Source: Chamaea fasciata | Lineage: Eukaryota > Chordata > Aves > Passeriformes > Sylviidae | NCBI GenBank assembly: GCA_029207755.1 | Contig: JARCOQ010000017.1 | Coordinates: 9,498,945-9,562,944, forward strand | DNA: 64,000 nt | Reading direction: 5' to 3' | Shown here: one piece after another, positions 49,401 through 60,305 of the stretch | Layout: each line of letters opens with the position of its first letter | Numbering within the stretch: the stretch's first letter is position 1 | Notes under the pieces: generated by a model | Told to the model about the DNA's origin: nothing | The model's database searches: none | What the model saw: only the letters and a program-made list of their open reading frames with translations | Position numbers and translations under genes: made by a program

Positions 49401-52400
49401 GGCTGGGATGAGGAACAGTCCCTGGCAGCACTGTGGTCCTTCCATGGGACTCTTTGAGACTCTGTGTAGGTATCACCATCACATACATGAGAAGTATTAT
49501 TTGGGGATTCTGATTAAGCAGTGACTGAAGATTGGAAGCTAAAGGGAATTAAGGGACTGACCCTGTCTTGATTTCCCAGGGCCCATTTTGTGCCTTCCCT
49601 GCTGTGAGAAAAACCTGGGCAGGACAACTGCTAGGAGAAATGAAGCAGAGGTTTCCTCAGGCAGAAACATTTTGGACTTGGAAGAGAAGAGGAAAAGTGT
49701 CTGAGGAAAGAGACTGTCACCTTCCCATTGAGCCTGCGGGACCAGCTCAGTAAACACCAGTGGGACCAGCCCACACATCCTTCTGGACCAGTTTCTATGC
49801 TGTCATTGATGTTTTCCAGCTGAGCTCTTGCCTTGGTTTATCTCACTTGGTGAGGCTCCTTTCCCTGCTGGAAGCTGAAGGGAAGGTTTTTGAAGGCATT
49901 TCGAGGATGGTTTCCCCTTCCCTCAGTGCAGGTCTTGGTGCCACAGGATCAGTGTGTTCCTTCTCCAGCACTGCAATTAGCTGGAAACATTGGCTGCTCA
50001 CCCATTTGATAGGAAGAGCTCCAAGGAGGGATGAAGCAGATGTCTGGATCCTAGCTGCTAGGTGGACAGGGGGATGAGTGGTGCATGCTAAGCCAAGGAG
50101 GATTTGAATTCAAAGTTATATAGCTCTGTGGCATTGCTATTAACATTTGCTAATGAAATGCTGAGACTTCTTAAGTGTCCAGATCGAGGAGGGAGATTTA
50201 AAGGGACATACTTGGACTGAAAGCAAGAGGCTCAGGTGCTTTCTGGAGAGCAGAGAGGAGGGAACGCCCAGGGTTGGCTCTCCTGAGGAGAAAATGGAAC
50301 TGCCACCTGATGAGCTGGAGAGTCAATACCAACCCTGTAACATCTCATGGGACACGAGCTGAGCTGCAGCTCCAAGGAGAAGGGAAGGTCAGGGGGGCAG
50401 TGACAGATCTGCACAAGTGGAGGGGCACTGACCCTGCCCCGACATCGCTGACCAGCCAGGCTGGGACCTCTAAGGCAGCTCAGGAGAAAGTGTGGTGAGA
50501 GAAACTTCCTTTGGGTTTTCTGTGTCTCAGTTTGAGCCTCCCTAGTGCCAAAAAAAATAAACAGAGACCAGTGGGACACAATCAGCGCTCAGCTGGAGCC
50601 TGGGAAGCCCAAAGGGGAAAAGAACTGGTCTGGGTTCTCGAGTTCACATCCACTCTTGCGCTCGATTTTATCTGCAGCAAGGCTTTTGCAGAGCTGGTTT
50701 TGCTTTGCATTGCAGTCACGTGCCTGTCTCAGTGATTTGGTTTTCTCTCTCCTCTTTGCAAAGCAGCACAAGGCGGGCTCTGGGGCTCTGCTGTGCACAT
50801 GAAGGAGGCCTCGGCCACAGAGTCAATTGGAAAGCCATCTGCTCCCACAAATGAGGATGTTTCCATGGTTTTGTGAAAGAAAGGGACTCTTCTTCTCTCT
50901 TTTTCCTTTTTCTTTTCCTTTTCTTCCTATGAGGAAGCCATACGTGTGCACAGACAGCCTTGCCAGAAATGTGGTGTTTGTCAGAGGTGTATTCCCCCCA
51001 TTGCCACGGGACAGAGCCTGCTGGAGGGGTGAGAGGGGAGGGGAGAGTGGATACAAAGGCATCCCCAGCCCAGGAGACAGCCTATGGAAGGTGTGGAAAC
51101 AAAGCTGGGCAGGGGAAATGAATGAACACTTCATCCCGGGCCCCTCCCCCCAGCACGTCCATGTAAAATGTGGAGATTAGGTGGAAAATCCATATAGAAG
51201 GGAAATGTATGCCTTTAGCAGAGCAAGGCTCCCCACAGGCCAGCTAATTGTTTTGAATGGATGTCCTGGCTCACAGACAGTCTTTTCTTAGTTTGTTTTC
51301 CTGCTTTGACCAGTCTTTCTGCTCTTAACCCTTCTTCCATAGGAAGGCAGTGGGTGGGAAAGGGAGAATTGTCCCTACCCTGTTTAACCAGGGCAGCAAC
51401 ACCTGACCCCTCCAAGAGCTTCCAAAAGTCACAAGGGGGGAAAACATTTCGAGATGTGGTGTGAGAGGTGAACGCACAGGTCTAACAGCAAACAGCCAAG
51501 GAAGGGAAGCACTCTTGCTTGTCTTCTGCCTAGCTCCTGGACTGGCAGTCATGGGACAGGAGGAGACTGAATTAACTTCCAGGTTTAACCATTAGTTATT
51601 TTTACAGTGCAAAGATATTCTCCAATATCTTCAAATGACAACAACCTTGGGGGAATGGAGCCTCATTTGGCATTCAGAGTGGGTGAGTAAATGTGGAAAG
51701 ATGAGCATGGAAGAGGTATCTGGGCACTTTGCCGATGGGAGCTCACATCTCAAGCTGGCTGTGCTGGGCACACTGGTGGAGGGCAGGGAGAGGGCTCTGC
51801 CCTCTGAGGCACTGCCTTGAGCCACTCCAGGCCCAGGTGTGGCCTTCACATGTGGTCCCTTGTATGGTAAAGAGGTGATTCACAAGGAAAAGAGAAGGGA
51901 AGGTTGTGGGCTTATACCAAGATGGGGAAAGCTGATGTCCTGAGGATGTTCTTCTTGGTCACACCAAGCACCCAGCTCATCCAAGTGCCACTCTTCTGGG
52001 GTCACCATCACTTAGAGCCTGTGTCGCTCAAAGCAGCTTGGGAAGGGAGAAGGAAACACCCACATGATGGGAGAGTGGAGAGCTAAAGCAAGGGACACTC
52101 AGTACCCTACTGAGGCAGGCAAGGATCAGCATCACATTTTGCAGGTGAAAGGGAGGGTGGGACAGGCAGACTCAGTCCAGGTGTAAATGGATCTATCAGA
52201 TCTCCCATGAGGGACCATGGGAAGGCCTTCCAGCCAGCCTTGATGAGGGCTGGGGATCAGGGTATGGGCAGGCAGGAGGGCACAGGGTAGGATTCACAGC
52301 CCAGCTCCTGCTCAGCTTCACCCCCTCCCTGCAGCCTTGGGGCAGGATTTCTGCTGCTGTGCTGGGCTCCCAGCGGGGGTATCCCACGGCTGGGGAGATC

Positions 52401-52689
52401 CTGATGATGGCTGACAATTGCAGGAAACAGTTTTGAGCTAGATCCTCCAACTCAGAACCTCACCCTGTCCCCAGGTCTTCTCCTGGACATCAGACAGGTT
52501 ATGGCCACACACATCCCTACTCTGGCCAGCTCCAAACTGGATGCTAGAGGGATGAAGGAGAAGGCAAGCCCTTATCTCTTTTGCCATAACCATCTTCAAC
52601 ACTTCTATGGCAGACACATCCTATACCCCCCACCACCCACTCACGCCCACGACCTGGGGGTCCCAAGAGGTGCAGTAGCTCAGGAGAGG
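46467..52689. other. Intergenic, nothing recognised
   Basis: No known gene or transposon. An AT-rich patch at about 50,100-50,215 (GAATTCAAAGTTATATAG, GCTATTAACATTTGC) may be regulatory. A 43-codon frame with one hydrophobic segment at 49,220-49,351 is described as a weak candidate. Confidence 0.5.
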
Positions 52690-52990
52690 AGGGCAGAGCG
52701 TGGCCAAGGCAGTGTGTTGAAAATACGACCACTAATTACACAATGGATTCCTTATGTTCCCTGGAAATGCAATATGAGGGAGGACTCCCAGCCAATTCAT
52801 GTTTTAGGGCAAATCAAGGCGATCTATTACTCGACTCAGCTCCTAAATTTGGTCATACTTTAGCTGGTGTTTTCAGACGTTTGTGAGTGAGCTAGGTTGG
52901 CCGATGCCACAGAGAAAAGCGATGGGGCAATTATCCTAATGAGGAACAAATGCATTACTTCTGCAAGTTATTTAGTGCTTGGAACAAGCC
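52690..52990. promoter_or_regulatory. Candidate conserved noncoding element
   Basis: Unique block with CCACTAATTACACAATGG (homeodomain and SOX-like), GGAAATGCAATATGAGG, CAATTATCCTAATGAGG and AAATGCATTAC. Base composition differs clearly from the GC-rich flanks. No repeat family and no coding match. Confidence 0.3.
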
Positions 52991-54739
52991 CTCCCTGTTG
53001 CGTGACTACTTTGTACAGAGTTAACCCCTGCTGAGACCTCTGGGAGGTCATTTTTCTGGAAGATGAGAAGGAAATTCAGTGCCCATCAGATTGCTGGGGT
53101 TAAACACTGTGCAGCACATGAAGCTTTCACAGCATCTGGCAGGAGCCTCAGTGGCTTTGCTGGCACTAAGCAGCTTTTGCCCTTCACAGGGGTCATGGAC
53201 AAGCTGTGTGTCCTGCAGAGGTGCAAAGGACCAGCCTAGGAAAGCCCAGCTGCCTTCGGGCCTGGAGCAGCACTGCAGAGATTAGCCTGGGCAGTGTGTC
53301 TTGGACAAGGCAGCATCTTCAGCATGTGGATGAGCAAGGCTTGTCTTGTCCCTGAATCACTGCCTGCAGGTGCTGGTGATGCCATGTGCATGTCTCCTTG
53401 CTTTTAAGGCCTGGAGAGGAGCAGGATGAGCTCAGCCAAAGACCTGACCCTTCCCAGATGGACACTGGCTCTGTAGATTTGTCCCAGCATTGCACCCCAG
53501 AACCCAGGGGGCTCCTGCAAGAGCCAGCAAAAGCTCCTGGCCCTCTTGGCCCACCCACTATGCCTCATTTCCCCCTTTTTAGCAACATACCCAGGTGATT
53601 TAGAACCAGTAAGGACCATCCTGACTCTGACCACATGCAGCTATCTCTGCATGCACAGACCATCCAGGATTCCCAGCCCCTCACAGCAGCTCTTCCCTCA
53701 GCTCTTGGAGAACCCATGGGCCAGTGGTGTTCAGGCCCCTGTGTGGCCTCAGTCATCGAGGGGACAGATTCTCATCCACTCCCCAGACCCAATTTCACAG
53801 CTTTTAAATGGGCTTCCAGCCCGGACATCCCAGCATTGTTTTGGGTATTCAGCATCTCAGTGGTGACTGACTGCTGTCCCCATGGCTGGGTGCTGTGTGG
53901 TGAGGGGGGCTCCAGCAGCCTGCTGCACCTTTCTGGCAAGCAGCCCCATCCAAAGCCAGATCCCCATCTTCTGCATATCCACCCCCTCTCTGTACGAGCC
54001 TGTGGCTCACACCAAGCTTCCATCACCTGCCCCAGTCCCCTGGGGAATGCTGAGTGGGTGACAAGGGACACGGTGGGATTGCTGGGACAGGCACAGCCTG
54101 GCAAACGCCCATCATGCAGAACTCCCTGGCCTCATCCACAGCGAGTGCAGGGGCACAGGCTGGAGGAGCTGCTTGTCTTCAAATCCTTTTTTGCTTTTGT
54201 ATTTTTCTTTCTTCTTTTCCTGCCTTCTCCAGAAGGGCCCAGATGCCTTTACTTTGGCCAGGCTCCCTTGGCCAGCAGCCCGTGGAGGCACCAGGAACGC
54301 TGTGTGTGAGTGCGTGAGCCTGTGTGTGCAATATTAATACACAGAAATGGAAGACGACCAGCACATAAACATTCTTTACTGTTTGGGTCACAGCCCGGGG
54401 AGCTGTAAGGGCTTTTGTGCTGTTTTGAACACACAGACTAAATAGAGAGGGAGCAAGTAGAGAAGAGAGGATGAGAAGCTGGGAGGGACAGAGTGGGAGG
54501 ATGAGCAGGAAGGAGAAATGAGGAGGATCCCCCGCACACCATGGGGTCTGACAGGAGTAGGCAGGGAAGGTGTTGGTGCAAGGCTGGGAGCTCCCAAGGA
54601 CACCCACATCTGCTCCACACAGAGGGCCAGGCTGGAGGTGGGAGAGAGACCAGCTTGGAGTTGCTCATCACGCATATTTTTCTGCATTAAAGGTAAAATA
54701 ATAATAATGATAGAAGTTGGCTGAAGGCTGAAATAGCCA
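52991..54739. other. Intergenic, nothing recognised
   Basis: Long plus-strand frames (for example 53,635-54,309) overlap frames on the other strand and show no domain. No repeat identified. Confidence 0.55.
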
Positions 54740-55060
54740 GGATTCCTGTGCAGATCTCGTTAGAGTGGCTTAAGTGTCAATTTGGGAATAAGGAGGAGGG
54801 GGCTGTGCTGGAAGTATTTCTGCAGCAGGCGAGGGGAAGGACGGTCTCTCCGGAGCTAACAAGACCCAGCTGGCTCCCAATTGCAGCCGAGAGTGTTAAA
54901 TCAGAAACTATTCCGTCAACAGCCAGTTTGGCCAAATATGAAACATTTCCAGGGAATCAATGGCCGGTGCTGGTGACGCAGAAGCCAATAGTCTTGACTT
55001 CTTTTCCAGAGCCTCCAGAAATACACTCGTCATTTTGGACTTAAAGGGACAGGCCACACT
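54740..55060. promoter_or_regulatory. Candidate conserved noncoding element
   Basis: Unique block with GTTAGAGTGGCTTAAGTG, CAATTTGGGAATAAGG, CCAATTGCAGCCGAG, TGGCCAAATATGAAAC and GAAGCCAATAGTC. CG dinucleotides are retained (CTCTCCGGAG, GGCCGGTGC). No gene-like frame. Confidence 0.25.
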
Positions 55061-57439
55061 TTCCCTGCTCATCTCGGCGGAGCTCAGCTGAGAAATCCCC
55101 ATCCCGGCAGTGAGAATGGAGGCTGGGCTGGTTTAATCCACTGGTTAATGCTTGCACAGGGCCCCAGGGGGGTTGGACCTGCCAAGCTGCTCCACATGAC
55201 AAATCTGAACTGGACATGTCCTCCCCAAGTGTTTTCCGTGGAGATGAGCTCAGACGGAGCCTTGAGCTCCGTGCAGCTGAGCTCCGACTGCTGCTGCCCT
55301 CATCCTCTGCTGGTGTCTGAGCCTTTGACCCTCACCTGTGCAGAGCATGATGGAAACCAAACATTCAGGCTTGGCCCGTGGGGCTCCAGGAGAGCAGGGA
55401 GTCACCAAACCCTCTGCACAGGCAGGGCTGACTGGTGTCCACCTTTGCACTTGGTGACACTTTTAATGTCTCATTCTGCACGTGGGCAAGGCCAGCAGCA
55501 GGGCTGCAGCAAGCATGTCTCAAGAACATTTAGATCTTTTAGGAATAAAACAGGGTAAATGTCATAACTTTTTCCCTATGCCCTCAGCCCCTCAGGTCTT
55601 CTCCCACTTTCCAAGGCACTGGGATATCCCAGTGGCTTGTCCCAGCCTTCCTTCCAGCCTGGGTCACACTCATCCCACCCCAGCAGAGAAACAGCACCCA
55701 TGGCACCTCACAAGGCACAGCTAAGCAAAGATATAAATCATCAGAGTACAAAATAATTATCCCTGGGCATAACATGTTGAGGAATACATTGAGTGCAGGT
55801 AGCCTGGTGTGCAAGATGCAGGAAAGTTTCCTTAACAGACAGAAGGGGTAAAAATGGAAAAAAAGAGTATCAAATGATAGTAAATTGCTTGACAATGCAG
55901 CAGCAAGGTCTGTGGAGCTGCATGTGCTGCTTACTTGGCTTGCACTGCAGTTTGGAGCAAGGCAAAACGTGCCCAGGTCTCAGCCTTGCAGTGCCCATGC
56001 ATCCATGTCCTTTGGCATCCTCCCTGTCTCAGAGAAATCCTTCCCCTTTCCTGTCCCTGATCAGAGATCTTCCTCCCAAACGGCATTTGGTTGAGGACAT
56101 GCCCACACCTGCAGCTTGGCACTCTAAAAAAGCCCTAAGAACCAATCTCCCACCGTGGTTAATCAGGATTTTCTTCCACATAGTCAAAAGCTGCTGATCA
56201 GGGAGGAGCAAAGCTGTCCAGCTGCTGGGACACTGGTGACGTGGCCTGGCTTTTCCCAGGGTGTGCTCAAGCACACATGGCTCTTCCTGCACTGCACAGC
56301 TCCCAGCTCGAGCAGGTGAAGGGCACTCTGCATCCACAGCATTGTCAGCTGAATGTGTACTCCCAGTTGTGTCTGGACTTTAAAGGCTGGGTTGGTGGTC
56401 TCCTCTGGTGATCACAGCTTTTATCAGAGGCCAGGGAGCTGGAAAAAGGAGCCAAGCATCCTGTTTCTCTTTTTCTGCTGTAAGCAGCCTGCATTCCCAC
56501 CAGCTGCTCCGGCCACAAAAATAATCCTGGGAGTTCTCCTGTTGAACAAGCTTGGGGAAAGAGTGAATTAGATGGAGAGGTTAACTTGGGGTGGGGGACA
56601 GCCAGGAACTGGGTAGAATTAGAGGCAGAGGGGGAGCCATTTGGAGCTCCTTGGGGAAAGGGGCTCTGCTGGGGCATGGCAAGTGTGTCCCATTGCTTTA
56701 GGGGTGATAATGGAGCAACTTGTGTCCAGAGGGCACTGGGGTGACGCATGCCCTCGACATGGTGAGGAATCAGCAGGGCTCCCAGGCTCCTGGGCAAGAG
56801 CTCTGGATTCAGTCTTGCCAGTCAAGGGCAGAGCATGGCAGGGAGACTTGAGCTGACAGGTGGAGAAGGAGATTGTGGTCATGCCACAAGGAAAACAGAG
56901 GATGAGCCATGAATCCACAAACTGTATCCTGTTCCCCATCCCCTGCACCCTGCTGTGCCTGCACCTATCATTCATGCTGATGCTCCCCCTCCACTGTGTT
57001 TCCAGAGATACTTCCAGCATGGAAAGTTCTATTTAAAGGGTATTTTTCCTTTCTATCTCTTTTTTTTTCCCCCCACGTTTGAACGGGAAGCCAAGGGGCT
57101 GTAAAATGCAGAGTTTCCCACCTAGCTCAACCAGAGGAAATGATGCTGACAAGAAGTTTTAATTTACCCCATTGCAGCAGTAAGAAGCACCAGTTTTTGA
57201 AGACGGACAGAAAAGCTGGAGTGGATGAGGTGGACCTTGGCTTGGGAGAAGAGGGGCTTGGCTCTCCCACTACTTCCTAAGCAGCATGCAAGGCCCAGCT
57301 GGGAAGATCCGGGGAGATCAGAGCAAAACTGAGCCCACAGCTCTTCTGCTGCTGGCAGCTCCCACGGCCCAGAGCCGGGTGAAACACCTCGTGCCTCCAG
57401 GCACAGAGCAGACCTCCCGTTTGACCTGAGCACGAATGA
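55061..57439. other. Intergenic, nothing recognised
   Basis: No gene, RNA gene or repeat family that I can support. A T/C run lies at about 57,058-57,074. Confidence 0.55.
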
Positions 57440-57800
57440 GCTGAGCTGAGCATGCCGAAGCTCTTGCACCTCCCGTGGATCCAGGTCACCTCTCTCCAAA
57501 TGGTTTCTGTTCCCGGGATGTGCCTGTGGAAGGGCTGCCCATGCCGCACGCTGCACTCCCGGAGCCGGCGCTCCTCCATCCCGGCGGGCCGGCCCCACAC
57601 ACGCCCGATCAAACCCGGTTTGAGTGGCCCTGGCGTTGGGCAGGGAGGTTAATCAGCTCCTGGGAAACCTCTGGAAAGCAGGCGGGGGGCAGGTCTGCCT
57701 AAGGCGCCGAGGGGGGGGGGGGGGGGAAAGAGGAGGTCACTGCTCTCGGGGGCAACGCCGGGAAGTCACCAGGGTCCCCCGGGCCAGGGGCTGCCCAGGA
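57440..57800. promoter_or_regulatory. Isolated CpG-rich island with G16 run
   Basis: CG-dense sequence (CATGCCGCACGCTGC, CCCGGAGCCGGCGCTCC, CCCGGCGGGCCGGCC) ends in a 16-base G run at 57,711-57,726. Two minus-strand frames cross it (57,164-57,598 and 57,277-57,612) without recognisable domains. Confidence 0.38.
57711..57726. repeat. G homopolymer (16 bp)
   Basis: Sixteen consecutive G after GGCGCCGA. The length is likely variable and prone to sequencing error. Confidence 0.95.
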
Positions 57801-60149
57801 CCCGCCAGCCTGTCTGGGATGCAGCACACCCTGTGCCACACGTTGGGGCGATTCCCTTGGGGGATTAGGCTTGATTAATGCTAATTCCTCTGCTGTGCCG
57901 CATTTTTCCTGCCTCGCTGGTATGCTTCGTTCTAACACATGCCGTGGGAGCCGCTGTAATGAGTGGGCAGCTTTCCTGGTGGAGCTGATGATTGTCTCTC
58001 ACTGTTCCTTGCTGTTGGGACAGTTATTTCAGGGAATACTTGGCTCTCAAAGTCACAGGGACATTGATGGACATGAGCAGGCACCAGAGAGGGGCAGTGA
58101 GACCCTGTGTCCATCTGCTGCTGCTCCAAGCAGGCAGGGATCTGAGCATCAGGAAGGCAAGAAACACCTCTGCGTCCCTGCAAGCACCAGGAAAGTGATG
58201 GACCTGGATGCAAAAGCGATGAGGGGCAAATCTCTGCTCCCAACAGAAGGACAGCTGGACAGTTGAGATATTTGGGGGATTTTGGCTCTCCTGAAAGCCT
58301 TTTTCAAACTCCAGACTGCCAGCACTGGGGTTGGCAGTAAAAAAGAGCTCTAGGACCATCCCATGTTGCAGGAGGGGTGAGCTAAGGAGTGCCAATGCAA
58401 ATGCCTGGGGCAAGGGGCCAAATCCGGCTCCAGCTGAAGGTTTGGCTATGCTGGAACAGCCGAGGAACACAAATCCTGGCCCTGGATGCACTGGCCAGTG
58501 GGTAGATAAGAGGCAGCCCCTCCTCCCTGAGCAGTCACTGCTCCACAGACTGCACAGGCAATCAGGTCTGACCAAATGCTGGAGGTCAGCACCTCCTGGA
58601 ATCAGTCATTCCCAATTAACAAGTCAGCTGCACACCAAGATCTGCCAGGTTTTACAGGAAAGCGTCCAGGGATAGACACAGGCGGGCTCTGTGAGCACTG
58701 TACACCTCCACCATGGGACTCTGCCTCTGGCCACAGCCACAGAGCTCTTTCTGGGCCAGGGCCAAGCTCCCCAGGGATGCTCCAGAGAGCAGCTGAAGAT
58801 CCTGGGCTTGTTTGCACCCTTCAAGCCAAGCACGCCAGGATCTTCCTCTTGCATATGAGCAGATCAAAATTTCCCTCTGCTCTGCTTCCATTCTCTGGCC
58901 TGGGTGGGTTTTGGGATAGCACTGTCTGTCCTCAGCTGTTGAATGCCACTGCTGGACTTGTGGCTGGGATATTCATGTGGCCCTCAGCTTCTGAGACAGC
59001 CCAAACTCAATGACTCTTCAAGGCAGCCTCAGTTTTGGGAAAATTCTGACACTTGCTTCTTGGGTCACTCTCATGCTGTGCTCTTCCCATGCTGAGCTCA
59101 GCAATGGTCCAGTCACATAGGCAGATCTCCCTTTTATTCAGAACAAAGCAAACAAATAATTATTTTCAGGTGTTCTTGTTAATGGTTCAACCTTGTTTGC
59201 AGTCCTCTAGGATATAAGGAATTCTGCCGCGGCTGTGCACTATCCTCTGGATGATGCCTTAGATGAACCTCTAACAGCAGTGATAGTCAAAGCAAGACCC
59301 CACTTGGGGCAGTGTCCTTCCTGAAGGCTGCAAACTGCCTTGGGGTTATCATTTTCTACACCAGACTCCGGTGATGGGGACTTTTAAATTCAGACTCTCT
59401 GTGGTGAAATCTGGACATGCTGCAGCTCTGCCCCAGCAATGCCTCTAAATGCTGTGCTCCTCCATACTGTGAAATATTTAGGATCTAATTGTGAGTTTAC
59501 TTCCCCCCTCCCCAGATTCAGAAGCCACACTGGTAAGCTCAGTCAGCTTTGCATGCTGCAACACTGGGAGAAAACCGAGATAAAAACATCCTGTAGAGCA
59601 GGAGCAGGATGGTGATTAATCCTTGGAAAAGGCTAACTGACATGATCATCAATAACTACAGTAACTTGTTATGGCTGCCTCATTCCAGGAGGATTACATG
59701 CCTGAACACTCCTTAAAACATCTAATGAATGTCATTTTGTTTTTACTCTCGGTGCTCATGCAAGTGAAGCACTTGGCAGTGCTGGCCAGAACCATGGGGA
59801 GAGCCGGCAGGGCTGCTCCAGCTTCCCACACGCTGGTCCTCCTACACCTCCCTGCTGACCTGAAATATCCTTGCTGGGTGCTCCTACTGTCCTGCTGCCA
59901 GCTCTGTCCCACCGGGATCCTTCCTGTGGCCGAGTGCTGGCTTTCCCCGCCTTGGGTGACATCTGGCTGCAGGACACCTTCGCCATGGCACAGGCACTGT
60001 GGCTCTCACCTTGCTCTTGGTCTGAAAGCAGAGTTTTAATCAAGCAGAACATGGGTCAGATTTCCCTGCCTCGCCCCCCTTTTGGGGATTTCTATGGCGA
60101 TATTTACAGCGGAAGATGGCAAAGGCACAAGGGCTGACACAAGTTGTAT
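57801..60149. other. Intergenic, nothing recognised
   Basis: No known gene or repeat family. An AT-richer unique stretch at about 59,585-59,790 (GGTGATTAATCC, CATCAATAACTAC, CATCTAATGAATGTC) is a possible regulatory element. Confidence 0.5.
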
Positions 60150-60305
60150 TTCACAGAATTGCAGCATCACAGAAGGGTTTGGGTTGGGAGAGGCCTTAAA
60201 GACCATCTATTCCAATCCCCCTGCCATGGATGGGGACACGTTGCACTTGAACAAATTGCTCAAACCCCACTGGGCCTGAATTTAAACACTTCCAGGGATG
60301 GGGTT
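60150..60305 (-). mobile_element. CR1 LINE 3' end
   Basis: Reverse complement of the CR1 3' terminus: CACAGAATTGCAGCATCACA tail, AGGGTTTGGGTTGGGAGAGG, CCTTAAAGACCATCTATTCC, CCCCTGCCATGGATGGGGAC, then AAATTGCTCAAACCCCAC and ACACTTCCAGGGATGGGG. Coding part absent. Confidence 0.94.

Noticed and set aside
53635..54309. 224-codon plus-strand frame
   Set aside because: No recognisable domain, overlaps frames on both strands, and passes through low-complexity T-rich sequence.
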